A DNA stretch of 64,000 nucleotides. Origin: Hydrogenophaga sp. GTDB lineage: Bacteria > Pseudomonadota > Gammaproteobacteria > Burkholderiales > Burkholderiaceae_C. Under the pieces are notes generated by a model, which was not told the DNA's origin, did not search any database, and saw only the letters and a list, made by a program, of their open reading frames with translations. The stretch lies in assembly GCF_025699295.1 (NCBI RefSeq), contig NZ_JAILWB010000003.1:1-64000 (forward strand), written 5' to 3'. The translations under genes were made by a program, and so were the position numbers. Of the stretch, positions 8,128 through 17,483 are shown piece after piece; positions within the stretch are counted from its first letter, which is position 1; every line of letters begins with the position of its first letter.

Positions 8128-8678
8128 CGCGAGGCCGCCTCCAGTGCCTGCGCGTAGCTGCCACTGGCGATCAGCAACAGATCGCAGGCCTCGCGCACCG
8201 CGCCAGCTCCCGGCGCGCCCGCAGTGACATGGTGCGCCACGGCCAGCACCTCGGCATGCGCCGTGGGCGGCGCGATGGCCAGCGCGGCGCGGCGCAGCAG
8301 CGGCAGGTCGGGCCAGTCATCGCCCATGGCCGCGGCAGCACTCCAGTCCAGGCCCAGTTCGGCCAGGATGGCCTCGGCCGCGGGCGCCTTGTCCTCGGTG
8401 CCCAGGCGCAGGTGCACGACGCCCAGTGCGGACAGGCGCGCGCGCAACGCCGCCGAGTCGCGCCCGCTGACCACCGCAGGGGCAATGCCGGCGCGCTGCA
8501 GCAGCTTGATGCCGTGGCCGTCCAGGGTGTGGAAGCGCTTGAGGGTTTCACCGGCTTCACTGAAGTACAGGCTGCCGTCGGTAAGCACGCCGTCGACATC
8601 GAGGAACAGCACGCGCACCGGCTGGGCGCGCAGAAGCAGGGCAGGCGGGAAGTTCAGCACGGGGCGCAAGGGGTTCAC
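8124..8678 (-). CDS. kdsC: KdsC, 3-deoxy-D-manno-octulosonate 8-phosphate phosphatase
   Basis: KdsC removes phosphate from KDO-8-phosphate to give KDO for the LPS inner core. The 184-residue HAD-superfamily protein has the nucleophile motif FLDVDGVLTDG near residues 25-35, SGRDS as motif II, and GDDWPDLPLL as motif IV. It is the compact, capless HAD type that forms tetramers. It begins with GTG, two bases after the kdsD stop, and overlaps lptC. The kdsD-kdsC-lptC order is normal for beta- and gamma-proteobacteria. Confidence 0.95.
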   Translation of the reverse strand: MNPLRPVLNFPPALLLRAQPVRVLFLDVDGVLTDGSLYFSEAGETLKRFHTLDGHGIKLLQRAGIAPAVVSGRDSAALRARLSALGVVHLRLGTEDKAPAAEAILAELGLDWSAAAAMGDDWPDLPLLRRAALAIAPPTAHAEVLAVAHHVTAGAPGAGAVREACDLLLIASGSYAQALEAASR

Positions 8679-8680
8679 GC

Positions 8681-9688
8681 TCAGATCACCTTCGCGCGCA
8701 TCAGGTCGTTGCTGTTGATCGCGCCCTGCAGTCGGCCATCTTCGCCCACCACCAGCACGCTGGTGATGCGGCTGGCTTCCATGAGGCCGGCCGCCTCCAC
8801 CGCCAGCGCGTCCGAACGCACGGTGCGAGGGTCGGGATGCATCACGTCGCGCGCCACCATCGATCGCAGGTCGGCGCTGCTGCCGGTCTTCTCGATCAGA
8901 CGGCGCAGGTCGCCATCGGTGAAGATGCCCAGCACCCGCTGTTCGGTGTCGACAATGGCGCTCATGCCCAGGCCCTTGGCGCTGATCTCGCGCATCAGGT
9001 CCATCAAGCCGGCACCCGGTCCTACCCGGGGCACCGCATCGCCGCTGCGCATGACGTCGCCGACATGGGTGAGCAGCTTGCGACCGAGCGCGCCACCCGG
9101 GTGCGAACGCGCGAAGTCGTCGGCCTTGAAGCCGCGCGCGTCGAGCAGCGCCACCGCCAGCGCGTCGCCCAGCGCGAGCTGCGCGGTGGTACTGGCCGTG
9201 GGCGCGAGGTTGTGCGGGCAGGCCTCCTTGTCCACCGAGGCATCCAGCACTACGCTGGCGTGGCGGCCCAGGGTGGAGTCGCGGCGGCCGGTGATCGCCA
9301 GCAGCGGCACCCCCATGCGCTTGATCAGGGGCAGGATGGCGGTGAGCTCCTCGCTCTCGCCGCTGTTGCTGATGCCCAGCACCAGATCGAAGCGGGTGAT
9401 CATGCCGAGGTCGCCGTGGCTGGCTTCGGCCGGGTGCACGAACATGGCCGGCGTGCCGGTGGACGCCAGCGTGGCGGCGATCTTGCGGCCAATATGACCG
9501 CTCTTGCCCATGCCCATGACCACGACGCGCCCGGAAACGCCCAACACCAGCGCCACTGCGCGCACGAAAGTGTCGTCCATGCGCCGGGCCACGGCGGTCA
9601 CCGCCTGCGCCTCGATGCTCAGGGTCTCCTGCGCCATGGCCAGGGCCCGGGCAGGGTCGAAGGTGGAAGGCAGGCTCATGCGGGGCAT
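8681..9688 (-). CDS. kdsD: KdsD, arabinose-5-phosphate isomerase
   Basis: KdsD interconverts ribulose-5-phosphate and arabinose-5-phosphate, the first step towards KDO. The 335-residue protein has an N-terminal SIS domain (VVVMGMGKSGHIGRKIAATL; ISNSGESEEL; HPGGALGRKLL) and a C-terminal pair of CBS domains from about residue 215. Starts at 9688 (MPRMSL) and 9679 (MSLPST) are both possible; neither has a strong ribosome site. It is divergent from the Kef antiporter gene across only 54 bp, so their promoters must overlap or face each other. Confidence 0.94.
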   Translation of the reverse strand: MPRMSLPSTFDPARALAMAQETLSIEAQAVTAVARRMDDTFVRAVALVLGVSGRVVVMGMGKSGHIGRKIAATLASTGTPAMFVHPAEASHGDLGMITRFDLVLGISNSGESEELTAILPLIKRMGVPLLAITGRRDSTLGRHASVVLDASVDKEACPHNLAPTASTTAQLALGDALAVALLDARGFKADDFARSHPGGALGRKLLTHVGDVMRSGDAVPRVGPGAGLMDLMREISAKGLGMSAIVDTEQRVLGIFTDGDLRRLIEKTGSSADLRSMVARDVMHPDPRTVRSDALAVEAAGLMEASRITSVLVVGEDGRLQGAINSNDLMRAKVI

Positions 9689-9742
9689 TATCGCCGCCAC
9701 CCCCTCCGTTTGCGCCGCGCGGGCAGCCAGTACCATCGCCGC

Positions 9743-11728
9743 ATGAATTCGCTCGACATCGCCCTGCTGTACCTGCTGGCCGCCGTGCTGGGCGTTGTGG
9801 GTTGCCGCATGCTGCGCCTGCCGCCGATGCTCGGCTACCTGGTGGTGGGCGTGCTGATCGGGCCGAACGCGCTGGCCCTGGCGCAGGACTCGGGCGGCAT
9901 CCGCTACCTGGCCGAATTCGGCGTGGTCTTCCTCATGTTCGTCATCGGACTGGAGTTCAGCCTGCCCAAGTTGCGTGCCATGAAACGCCACGTGTTCGGT
10001 CTGGGGCTGTCGCAGGTGGTGCTCACCCTGCTGCTGACCACGCTGGCCTCGCTGGGCCTGGCGTTGTGGCTTCCAGCGTGGTGGAACGTCTCCTGGCAGA
10101 CCGCACTGGCGCTTGGCGGCGTGATGGCGATGAGCAGCACCGCAATCGTGATGAAGATGGTGGCCGAGCGGCTGGAGCTGGAGTCCGAGCACGGCAAACG
10201 CGTGTTGGGCATCCTGCTGTTCCAGGATCTCGCGGTGGTGCCCCTGCTGGTGCTCATTCCCGCGCTGTCCGCCGAGCCCGAGGAGTTGCTGCCCGCGCTG
10301 GCGTGGGCCGGCATGAAGGCCGTGCTGCTGCTGGGCCTCCTGCTCACGGGAGGGCAGAAGCTCATGCGCTGGTGGCTCACGCTGGTAGCTCGGCGCAAGA
10401 GTGACGAGCTCTTCATGCTCAATCTGCTGCTCATCACGCTGGGGCTTGCCTGGATGACTGAACACGCCGGGCTCTCGCTCGCGCTGGGGGCCTTCGTGGC
10501 CGGCATGCTGATCTCGGAGACCGAGTTCAAGCACCAGGTGGAGACCGACATCCGGCCCTTCCACGACGTGCTGCTGGGCCTGTTCTTCATCACCATCGGC
10601 ATGATGCTGGACTGGCGTCTGGTTCTGGACCGCTGGCCCCTGGTGCTGTTGCTGCTGTCGGTCTCGGTGCTGTTCAAGCTGGCACTCATCACCGGGCTGA
10701 CGCGCGCCTTCGGTGCGCCCACGGGCGTGGCGCTGCGCACCGGCCTGTACCTGGCGCAGGCGGGGGAATTCGGCCTGGTGCTGCTGACGCTGGCGGGGCA
10801 GAACAACCTGGTGCCGCCGCAGCTGTTCAACCCGATTCTCGCCAGCATGGTGATCTCCATGCTGGCGACGCCATTCGCCATCCTCTACGCCAACAGCATC
10901 GTCACGCGCCTGGTCGGCAGCGACTGGCTGATGCAGTCGGTGCAGATGACCACCATCGCGCGCAAGGCCATCAACGCCGACAAGCACGTGATCATCTGCG
11001 GTTATGGACGCTGCGGGCAGAACCTGGCGCGGCTGCTGGAAACCGAAGGCATTCCCTACATGGCGCTCGACCTCGACCCGGACCGCGTGCGCCAGGCCGC
11101 CGCCGCCGGGCATTCGGTCGTGTTCGGTGACGCCGCACGCCTGCAGGCGCTGATGGCCGCCGGCCTGCACCGCGCCAGCGCGGTGGTGGTGACCTACCTG
11201 GACACCGCGAGCGCGCTCAAGGTGTTGCACCATGCGCACGCGCAGGCCTCCCATGTCCCCGTGGTGGTGCGCACGGTGGACGACGGCGACCTGGAGAAGC
11301 TGCGCGCCGCGGGCGCCACCGAGGTGGTGCCCGAAGCCATCGAGGCCAGCCTGATGTTGGCCAGCCATGCCCTGGCGCTGGTGGGCGTGCCCATGCGGCG
11401 CGTGATCCGCCTGGTGCAGGACCAGCGCGACGCGCGCTACAACCTGCTGCGCGGCTACTTCCACGGCGCCGACGACGACGGCGTGGACGAGATCGATCAC
11501 GAGCGGCTCAACACGGTGACCTTGCCCGCCGGTGGGCGCAACGTCGGCAAGACGCTGGGCAGCCTGGCCCTGCACGCGGTCGGCGTGCGGGTGGTGAGCC
11601 TGCGCCGGGCCAGCGGACGGCCACAACCACTCGAGGACGAGACGGTCTTCGAAGGCGGCGACACGGTGGTGATCAGCGGCAAGGCGCCTGCGCTGGCGCT
11701 GGCCGAACAGAAGCTGCTGATGGGCTGA
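9743..11728 (+). CDS. Kef-type monovalent cation:proton antiporter
   Basis: This 661-residue CPA2-family protein has about twelve membrane segments over residues 1-385, including [18 protein letters not shown] and the family signature [19 protein letters not shown] cytoplasmic RCK/TrkA-N domain follows ([19 protein letters not shown], residues 414-432), then a TrkA-C domain at the end (from about 575). Kef systems export potassium, often under glutathione-adduct control. The KefB/KefC assignment is not certain because the regulatory loop cannot be judged by eye. A gene in this position next to kdsD is common in beta-proteobacteria. Confidence 0.9.
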   Translation: MNSLDIALLYLLAAVLGVVGCRMLRLPPMLGYLVVGVLIGPNALALAQDSGGIRYLAEFGVVFLMFVIGLEFSLPKLRAMKRHVFGLGLSQVVLTLLLTTLASLGLALWLPAWWNVSWQTALALGGVMAMSSTAIVMKMVAERLELESEHGKRVLGILLFQDLAVVPLLVLIPALSAEPEELLPALAWAGMKAVLLLGLLLTGGQKLMRWWLTLVARRKSDELFMLNLLLITLGLAWMTEHAGLSLALGAFVAGMLISETEFKHQVETDIRPFHDVLLGLFFITIGMMLDWRLVLDRWPLVLLLLSVSVLFKLALITGLTRAFGAPTGVALRTGLYLAQAGEFGLVLLTLAGQNNLVPPQLFNPILASMVISMLATPFAILYANSIVTRLVGSDWLMQSVQMTTIARKAINADKHVIICGYGRCGQNLARLLETEGIPYMALDLDPDRVRQAAAAGHSVVFGDAARLQALMAAGLHRASAVVVTYLDTASALKVLHHAHAQASHVPVVVRTVDDGDLEKLRAAGATEVVPEAIEASLMLASHALALVGVPMRRVIRLVQDQRDARYNLLRGYFHGADDDGVDEIDHERLNTVTLPAGGRNVGKTLGSLALHAVGVRVVSLRRASGRPQPLEDETVFEGGDTVVISGKAPALALAEQKLLMG

Positions 11729-11736
11729 GATCCGGT

Positions 11737-11883
11737 TGGCGCACCCTCTCCACGCACTTCGTCGGCCACAGCGCGCCGCACACCGGGAACCGGGACCACC
11801 GCCTGGCAGCGGCCACCACAATGAATCCACGGGCCCTTTTCACGGCCTTGCTTCCTGCCCATGGCCTAAGTACAGGGTCGCCA
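11737..11883 (+). ncRNA. Possible structured RNA between the Kef gene and apt
   Basis: The 232-bp spacer holds no open frame that looks coding. TGGCG-C-ACCCT at 11737-11747 can pair with AGGGTCGCCA at 11874-11883 (ten pairs, one bulge), closing a region of about 147 bases, and GGCCA can pair with TGGCC inside it. A strong terminator follows within eleven bases. Size, long closing stem and terminator would suit a 6S-like RNA, but I could not match conserved 6S positions. It may equally be the apt leader. Confidence 0.3.
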
Positions 11884-11893
11884 TGGTCTCTCG

Positions 11894-11920
11894 CCCCGGC
11901 CTTCGTGCCGGGGTTTTTTT
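11894..11920 (+). terminator. Intrinsic terminator upstream of apt
   Basis: CCCCGGC and GCCGGGG form a seven-pair stem with a six-base loop, followed by seven T residues. It lies 166 bp after the Kef stop and 41 bp before the apt ATG. It could end the Kef mRNA, end a small RNA, or attenuate apt. Confidence 0.9.
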
Positions 11921-11960
11921 GTCGCCATTGATAATGGGCGTCCCCTTCCGGACCGAGCCC

Positions 11961-12506
11961 ATGGACACCTCCGCTTTTCTGAAGTCCCATATCCGCACCG
12001 TGCCGGACTGGCCCGCGCCCGGCGTGCAATTCCGCGACATCACGCCACTGCTGCAGGACCCCAAGGTCTTTCGTGTGCTGATCGACACCTTCGTGCACCG
12101 CTACATGGACCCGGCGCTGCGACCGTCCGTGGTGGCCGGACTGGACGCGCGCGGCTTCATCATCGGCTCGGTGCTGGCCTACGAACTGGGTGTGGGTTTC
12201 GTGCCGATTCGCAAGAAGGGCAAGCTGCCATTCACCACGGTGGAAGAGACCTACGAACTGGAGTACGGTAGCGCGACGGTGGAGTTGCACACCGACGCGG
12301 TGAAGGCCGGTGACCGGGTGGTCCTGATCGACGACCTGATCGCCACCGGCGGCACCATGATGGCCGGACGGCGGCTGCTGGAGAAGCTGGGCGCCCACGT
12401 GATGGAGGGCGCGGCCATCGTCGACCTTCCCGAGCTCGGTGGCTCGGAGAAGCTTCGCGCGTCGGGCCTGCCGCTGTTCACGCTGCTGGATTTCGCGGGC
12501 CACTGA
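11961..12506 (+). CDS. apt: Adenine phosphoribosyltransferase
   Basis: Apt makes AMP from adenine and PRPP for purine salvage. The 181-residue product has the PRPP-binding motif [14 protein letters not shown] near residues 119-132, the flexible-loop region [20 protein letters not shown], and the N-terminal [18 protein letters not shown] typical of the family. The ATG at 11961 matches the usual N-terminus [18 protein letters not shown]; an upstream in-frame ATG at 11937 would add residues with no family counterpart. It is preceded closely by a terminator hairpin, so its promoter must lie within about 40 bp or the hairpin is read through. Confidence 0.96.
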   Translation: MDTSAFLKSHIRTVPDWPAPGVQFRDITPLLQDPKVFRVLIDTFVHRYMDPALRPSVVAGLDARGFIIGSVLAYELGVGFVPIRKKGKLPFTTVEETYELEYGSATVELHTDAVKAGDRVVLIDDLIATGGTMMAGRRLLEKLGAHVMEGAAIVDLPELGGSEKLRASGLPLFTLLDFAGH

Positions 12507-12534
12507 ACAGCGGCACTTCGCACGGCACGGCGCG

Positions 12535-13242
12535 TCAGAGCTTGCCGTGTTGTGTCTCGCTCAATGCCGCGAAGTCACTGTGCGACTCGGGTACCGGCAT
12601 CTCCATCTGTGCTTCTGCCGGCGTACGGTAGGGCGGCGTGGCCACGCTTTCGAGCGCTTGCCTGAAGGCCTGCACCTCGTCGTCACCCACCTGCTGCGTG
12701 GGTGCGTTGTCCGGTGCGAGCACGGGACGTGGAATGGCAGTCGGGCGAGGCACCGGCTGCGAGGTCGGCGGCACCATGCCGGGCGCCATCAGCACAGTCT
12801 CGCGCCGCGTCTGAGCCGCAACCGCGGCCTTCAGTGCCATGCCGACCTGATCGTGCACCGCCTTGCGACGCCAGTAGACGGATCGCACATCCATCTCGTG
12901 CCGGGTCCGGGCGCTCTGCTGGATCCAGCGCTCGATCTCGAGCAGGTATTCGTCTGGCATGGACTGGGCGGGCAGGGCCAGGTCGATCAGCACCAGGAAG
13001 CTGTCACCATTGGCGTCGAGTGTGAGCACCTTGAATTCGTAGCTGGTGGACAGCACGCCGGCGCGGATGAGCGATTCGCGAACCACGGAGAACAGTTGTT
13101 CACGCCGCAGGATGCGGCGCCCGCGGCGTGGCGAGATCAGCGGCAGCGTGGTCTGGCTGAACTTGTTGCGGGCGCGCGTGAACGGTCCGCCCTTGCTGGA
13201 TGTGGTGGACTTCTTGGCCTGTAGCCAGCTCAACAAGGACAT
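12535..13242 (-). CDS. Conserved hypothetical protein
   Basis: I do not recognise a named family. The 235-residue product starts with MSLLSWLQAKKSTTSSKGG, followed by a compact region (residues 40-150) with alternating hydrophobic strands such as YEFKVLTLDANGDSFLVLID and an amphipathic helix EYLLEIERWIQQSARTRH. The last 85 residues are rich in Pro, Gln and Thr and probably disordered. No signal peptide or membrane segment is seen, so it should be cytoplasmic. An upstream in-frame start at 13293 is possible. It is convergent with apt and separated from the next leftward gene by 88 bp. Confidence 0.7.
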   Translation of the reverse strand: MSLLSWLQAKKSTTSSKGGPFTRARNKFSQTTLPLISPRRGRRILRREQLFSVVRESLIRAGVLSTSYEFKVLTLDANGDSFLVLIDLALPAQSMPDEYLLEIERWIQQSARTRHEMDVRSVYWRRKAVHDQVGMALKAAVAAQTRRETVLMAPGMVPPTSQPVPRPTAIPRPVLAPDNAPTQQVGDDEVQAFRQALESVATPPYRTPAEAQMEMPVPESHSDFAALSETQHGKL

Positions 13243-13330
13243 GGGCAGAGTGTGCGCCAGAGGCGCGCGCGCATAGGATTGAAAAGACGGCACAAATGGA
13301 CCTTGATCAATGCACGCAACCCCAACGGGT

Positions 13331-13822
13331 TCAGGTCACGGCCACCCGTTTGGGTCGGTTGTACATGCGCCGCGCCAGCACCGCCGACATGGCCACCGTC
13401 ACGTCCAGCGCGATCTCGGGGTGGCGCGTCGACAACTCGCGAAAACGCAGCGGCGTCAGGCACCAGAGTCGGCAGTCGCTACCCGCGTGCACCGTGGCGC
13501 TGCGTGGCAGGTGACTGAAGAATGCGCCCTCGCCCAGCAAAGAACCTGAACCCACCACGGCAATGCGCACGCGTTCGCGCGAATCCTCGTAATGCACGGT
13601 CAGGGTGCCGCTTTCCACGAAATAGACAGTACGGTCCTTCACGCCCTGCTCGATCAGCACCTGCCCCTGCTGCAAGGCCACCGGCTGCAGGTAGTTGGCC
13701 AGCAAAGGCCACTGGTTGTCATTGAGATTCAGGGGCACGGCGTCCAGCGCGCTGCTCAGGCGCATGGACTGGGCCAGACCTTGGATGTCAAAGCGCACGG
13801 GCGTGGGCAACTGGGCGTTCAT
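13331..13822 (-). CDS. Single-domain cyclic-nucleotide-binding (Crp-like) protein
   Basis: The 163-residue product contains a cNMP-binding beta-roll over residues 40-140: VALQQGQVLIEQGVKDRTVYFVESGTLTVHY, then GSLLGEGAFFSHLPRSATVHAG in place of the phosphate-binding cassette. It ends with RRMYNRPKRVAV and has no helix-turn-helix, unlike Crp/Fnr regulators. It may therefore act through protein contacts rather than DNA, or simply bind a nucleotide. The PBC-like Gly-Glu pair is present but the Arg-Ser context is altered. It stands between the hypothetical gene and mnmE on the same strand. Confidence 0.8.
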   Translation of the reverse strand: MNAQLPTPVRFDIQGLAQSMRLSSALDAVPLNLNDNQWPLLANYLQPVALQQGQVLIEQGVKDRTVYFVESGTLTVHYEDSRERVRIAVVGSGSLLGEGAFFSHLPRSATVHAGSDCRLWCLTPLRFRELSTRHPEIALDVTVAMSAVLARRMYNRPKRVAVT

Positions 13823-13929
13823 GCGATCAAGATAACCGCGCCCTGCCACCGCGCGCAAGCCGGTTCTTACCCGCGCTTACAGTTGCACTCTCGACGGTAT
13901 CCGCGCGGCTCCGAGCGGTACTTTCGGCT

Positions 13930-15336
13930 TCATTTGCCGATGCAAAAACGCGAAAAGATTTCGCCCAGCAGGTCGTCAGCGGTGAACTCACCCGTGATCC
14001 CGCTCAGGGTCTGCTGAGCCAGCCTCAGCTCCTCGGCCAACAGATCGAGGTGTTCGGCGCGCGAGCGCAGCAGGCCAGCGGCGGCATCCAGGTGTTCGCC
14101 CACGCGATGCAGGGCCTGCACATGCCGCTCTCGCGCCATGAACAGACCATCGCCCGCATGCTGCCAGCCGGCAAGCGCGAGCAGCCGCTGGCGCAGGTCC
14201 TCCAGGCCGGTGCCGTTCCGTGCCGATATGGCCAGCGCATCGCCCTGTCCGCGCACACCATCGGGCACGCGACCGTCCACCTGGTCCAGCTTGTTCCAGA
14301 CGTGCAGTACCGGCACACCCGGTGGCAGTGCTGCGGCGAGGCTGGCGGCGATCGAGGCATCGGCATCCCGGTACTCCTGGTTTTCACCCCGGCCCAGGTC
14401 GTGCAGGAACAGCACGGCATCGGCCTGGCGGATGCGGCCCCAGGCGCGCTCGATGCCGATCTTCTCGACCTCGCCCACGTCGGGGCTGTCGCGCAGGCCC
14501 GCGGTGTCGGTCACGTGCAGGGGTACGCCCTCGATCTGTATCGTTTGCTGCACCACATCGCGCGTGGTGCCCGCAACGGGCGTGACGATGGCCAGCTCCG
14601 CGCCCGCCAGTGCATTGAGCAGCGAGCTTTTGCCTGCATTGGGCTGGCCGGCGATGACCACCTGCAGGCCGTCGCGCAGCAGGGCGCCCTGGCGCGCCTG
14701 CGCCTGCACGTCCGCCAGCGCCTGCTGCAGGCGCTGCAACTGGCCAGTGGCGTCGGCCTTCTGCAGGAAATCGATCTCTTCCTCGGGGAAATCCAGCGTC
14801 GCTTCGACCAGCATGCGCAGGTTCACCAGTGCATCGCGCAGATCGTGGACAAGGGCGGAGAACGCGCCCGCGAGCGAGCGCGAGGCACTGCGTGCGGCCG
14901 CCTCGGTGCTGGCGTCGATCAGGTCAGCGACCGCCTCGGCCTGCGCGAGGTCAAGCTTGTCGTTGAGAAACGCGCGCTCGGTGAACTCGCCCGCGCGCGC
15001 CGGCCGCAAGGCAGGCAGCACGTCGCGTCCCACCTCCAGGCAACGCGCCATCAGCAACTGCAGGACCACCGGCCCGCCGTGTCCCTGGAGTTCAAGCACA
15101 TCCTCCCCGGTGTAGGAATGTGGCCCGGGAAACCACAGCGCCAGGCCGTGATCGATCGGCTGGTCGACGGCATCCGCGAACGGAAGGTAGGTTGCCTCGC
15201 GCGGCTTCAAGGCTCGCCCCAGCAAAGCCTGCACGAACAGCGCCAGCCCCCGCCCCGAGACCCGCACGATGCCCACGCCCCCGCGTCCGGGCGCGGTGGC
15301 AATGGCAACGATGGGATCACGCGAGGCGGCGAGCAT
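13930..15336 (-). CDS. mnmE: MnmE, tRNA uridine-5-carboxymethylaminomethyl modification GTPase
   Basis: MnmE works with MnmG to modify U34 of tRNAs at the wobble position. The 468-residue product has the N-terminal formyl-THF-binding domain ([22 protein letters not shown]), a helical domain, an inserted G domain with [14 protein letters not shown], the DTAGLRD switch and NKLD, and the C-terminal FCIGK with the catalytic cysteine. Its ATG at 15336 gives [14 protein letters not shown]; open sequence upstream to 15417 is a terminator hairpin and not coding. It is the last gene of the leftward origin-side set after yidC. Confidence 0.96.
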   Translation of the reverse strand: MLAASRDPIVAIATAPGRGGVGIVRVSGRGLALFVQALLGRALKPREATYLPFADAVDQPIDHGLALWFPGPHSYTGEDVLELQGHGGPVVLQLLMARCLEVGRDVLPALRPARAGEFTERAFLNDKLDLAQAEAVADLIDASTEAAARSASRSLAGAFSALVHDLRDALVNLRMLVEATLDFPEEEIDFLQKADATGQLQRLQQALADVQAQARQGALLRDGLQVVIAGQPNAGKSSLLNALAGAELAIVTPVAGTTRDVVQQTIQIEGVPLHVTDTAGLRDSPDVGEVEKIGIERAWGRIRQADAVLFLHDLGRGENQEYRDADASIAASLAAALPPGVPVLHVWNKLDQVDGRVPDGVRGQGDALAISARNGTGLEDLRQRLLALAGWQHAGDGLFMARERHVQALHRVGEHLDAAAGLLRSRAEHLDLLAEELRLAQQTLSGITGEFTADDLLGEIFSRFCIGK

Positions 15337-15345
15337 AACGAGCGA

Positions 15346-15381
15346 GCATAAAAGACAAAGGGCCTGCGCAAGCAGGCCCTT
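15346..15381 (-). terminator. Hairpin terminator between yidC and mnmE
   Basis: AAGGGCCTGC and GCAGGCCCTT form a perfect ten-pair stem with a four-base loop at 15358-15381. Read leftwards it is followed by TGTCTTTT. It should end or attenuate the rpmH-rnpA-yidD-yidC transcript just before the mnmE start codon. Confidence 0.75.
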
Positions 15382-15407
15382 ACCGAGAGAAGCCATGCCC
15401 CTCATCA

Positions 15408-15489
15408 GAGACACCAAGGGTCCGGCCCCGCCGGCCCGAGGTGTCGTCCCCCCTTCGAGGGGGGAAGCCGCGTCAGCGGCGCAGGGGGG
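15408..15489 (-). repeat. Hairpin-rich intergenic repeat, copy A
   Basis: This about 82-bp element abuts the yidC stop codon. It has three consecutive hairpins: a long palindrome (GACACC...GGTGTC outer arms with CCGGC/GCCGG inner arms), a CCCCCC-TTCGA-GGGGGG stem, and GCCGC-GTCA-GCGGC. A second copy with the same architecture is at 38092-38188. It resembles REP-type extragenic elements common in Comamonadaceae genomes. Confidence 0.75.
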
Positions 15490-17196
15490 TCAGGAGAACT
15501 TCGGCATGCTGAACTTCAGCGGCACGCCCATGCTCTTGTTGATCACCGCCTGCTGAGCGATGGTCAGCACGTTGTTCGTGATCCAGTACAGCACCAGGCC
15601 GGACGGGAAGAAGAAGAACATGACCGAGAACATCAGCGGCATCAGCCACATCAGCTTGGCCTGCAGCGGGTCCGGCGGCAGCGGGTTGAGCGCGGTCTGG
15701 ATCATGGTCGTGACGGCCATCACCAGCGGCAGGATGAAGTAAGGGTCCGGCGAGGACAGGTCGGTGATCCAGGCCATCCAGGGCGCGTTGCGCATCTCCA
15801 CGCTGGACAGCAGCACCCAGTAGAGCGCGATGAACACCGGAATCTGGATCAGGATGGGGAAGCAGCCGCCCAGCGGGTTGACCTTCTCCTCCCGGTACAT
15901 CTTCATCATTTCCTGTTGCATCGCCTGCGGGTTGCCCTTGAGGCGCTCGCGCATTTCCATGATGCGCGGGTTGATCTTCTTCATCTTGGCCATGCTGCGG
16001 TAAGCGCTGGCATTGAGCCAGTAGAACGCCGCCTTGATCAGCACCACGAGCAGTACGATGGCCCAGCCCCAGTTGTCCACGTAACCATGGATCTTCTCGA
16101 GCAGCCAGTACAGCGGCTTGGCCAGGATGGTGAGCCATCCATAGTCCTTGACCAGTTCAAGGCCCGGAGCGATGGTCTCCAGCACCTTTTCTTCCTGCGG
16201 CCCCACGAACAGGCGCGTCTGCACGCGCTCGCTCTGCCCGGGCTCGATGGCCTTGAGCGCCGTGATGCTGCCGACGGCATACAGGTTGTTGTCGATCTTG
16301 CGCGCGAAGTTGTCCCGCGCCACGCCGTCGCCCAGCAGCCAGGCCGAAGCGAAGTAGTGCTGCACCATGGCGACATAGCCATCGCTGGTGGACTTCACGA
16401 ATTCGGCCTGGTTCTTCTCGATGTCGGCGAATTCGACCTTCTGGTACTTCTTCTCGGCGGTGTAGACCGCCGGGCCGGTGAAGGTGGAGTAGAACGGCGT
16501 CTCGCTGCTGAGCGTGCTGCCGTCGCGCACGAGCTGAAAATAGAGTTGCGGGCTCACCGGCTGGCCACCCAGGTTCTGCACCTCGTGCTCGACCGCGATG
16601 TCGTAACTGCCGCGTGTGAGCGTGTAGGTCTTGACCAGCTTCACGCCACCGACTTCGGCGGACTCGAAGCGCACCTGCAGCTGGTTCTGGCCGTCGGCCA
16701 TGTTGACGGGCGCACCCACCAGCGTCATCGGCGTCCTGTGGGTCGGAAAGCTGCCACCGATCAGGCCGGTCTGGGCCACGTAGATGTGCTCGCCGCCCTG
16801 GGTGAGCAGGGTGAAGGGCTGCGCGCTCTGGTCCTTGCTCTGGCGCGTGGCTTCGGCGTGCCTGAGCAACTGGGCGCCGATCAGGGAACCACCTTCGCTG
16901 TTGAAGGCGAGCTTGAACACATCGGTGCTCACCTCGTAGCGCTGGGCGACCGCACTCGGGGCGGTCGTTGGCGCTTGCCCACCAGCGGCCACGGCCGCCT
17001 GGCTCGCCGTCGGCAGGCTGGCGTCGGCCGCGGGCGCCGCGGGGGCACTGGAGGAGGTGGCGGCAGGCGCGGTCACCGGCGCGGAGCCCGGGAAGAAGGT
17101 GGGTTGGTGGCCATTGTGAATCTGCCACTTGTCCCAGATCAGGACCATCGACAGACCAAAAACCACCCACAGGATGGACCGACGGATGTCATTCAT
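15490..17196 (-). CDS. yidC: YidC membrane protein insertase
   Basis: YidC inserts and folds inner-membrane proteins with or without SecYEG. The 568-residue product has the N-terminal membrane segment (ILWVVFGLSMVLIW), a low-complexity Ala/Pro/Ser linker (residues 35-85), the large periplasmic P1 beta domain, and the conserved C-terminal core of five membrane segments with a cytoplasmic loop of RMREMRERLKGNPQAMQQEM type. Its ATG overlaps the yidD stop as ATGA. The order rpmH-rnpA-yidD-yidC-mnmE is the standard bacterial origin-side set. Confidence 0.97.
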   Translation of the reverse strand: MNDIRRSILWVVFGLSMVLIWDKWQIHNGHQPTFFPGSAPVTAPAATSSSAPAAPAADASLPTASQAAVAAGGQAPTTAPSAVAQRYEVSTDVFKLAFNSEGGSLIGAQLLRHAEATRQSKDQSAQPFTLLTQGGEHIYVAQTGLIGGSFPTHRTPMTLVGAPVNMADGQNQLQVRFESAEVGGVKLVKTYTLTRGSYDIAVEHEVQNLGGQPVSPQLYFQLVRDGSTLSSETPFYSTFTGPAVYTAEKKYQKVEFADIEKNQAEFVKSTSDGYVAMVQHYFASAWLLGDGVARDNFARKIDNNLYAVGSITALKAIEPGQSERVQTRLFVGPQEEKVLETIAPGLELVKDYGWLTILAKPLYWLLEKIHGYVDNWGWAIVLLVVLIKAAFYWLNASAYRSMAKMKKINPRIMEMRERLKGNPQAMQQEMMKMYREEKVNPLGGCFPILIQIPVFIALYWVLLSSVEMRNAPWMAWITDLSSPDPYFILPLVMAVTTMIQTALNPLPPDPLQAKLMWLMPLMFSVMFFFFPSGLVLYWITNNVLTIAQQAVINKSMGVPLKFSMPKFS

Positions 17197-17483
17197 GACG
17201 GGTTCTTCTTTTCGCAGGAAGGTGAAGAAATCAGGCGGGAAAACAGCGCCGGGCGCTCCATGGGGACCGGGTCATGGCCACCCTCGCACCAGGGATGGCA
17301 GCGCACCAGGCGGCCCAGCGTCAGGCGACTCCCGACCAGGGCCCCGTGGCGCTCCAGCGCCCCGATCGCATAGACCGAACAGGACGGCTCGAAGCGGCAG
17401 GCGCTGCCCAGCCAGGGACTGAGCAGCAAACGGTACCCTTTGACCAGCCCCAGCAGGCCCTGGCGAGGCCAGTCAGACAGCAT
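17193..17483 (-). CDS. yidD: YidD membrane protein insertion efficiency factor
   Basis: This 96-residue protein of the YidD (DUF37) family assists YidC-dependent membrane insertion. It contains the family block GYRLLLSPWLGSACRFEPSCSVYAIGALERHG and RCHPWCEGGHDPVP, with the conserved cysteines in the order C-x4-C and later C. The N-terminal helix is amphipathic and membrane-associated. The ATG at 17483 overlaps the rnpA 3' end by 11 bp, and the stop overlaps the yidC start. Confidence 0.95.
   Translation of the reverse strand: MLSDWPRQGLLGLVKGYRLLLSPWLGSACRFEPSCSVYAIGALERHGALVGSRLTLGRLVRCHPWCEGGHDPVPMERPALFSRLISSPSCEKKNPS

Noticed and set aside
8681-11830. Very long minus-strand open frame running from kdsD through the Kef antiporter region
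   Set aside because: Only the last 335 residues (kdsD) look like a protein. The rest is antisense to the Kef gene and is low-complexity His/Arg/Gln-rich text caused by high GC codon bias.
11737-11920. Naming the Kef-apt spacer RNA as 6S RNA
   Set aside because: Closing stem and terminator fit, but I could not identify the conserved central bubble residues, so it is left as an unnamed candidate.
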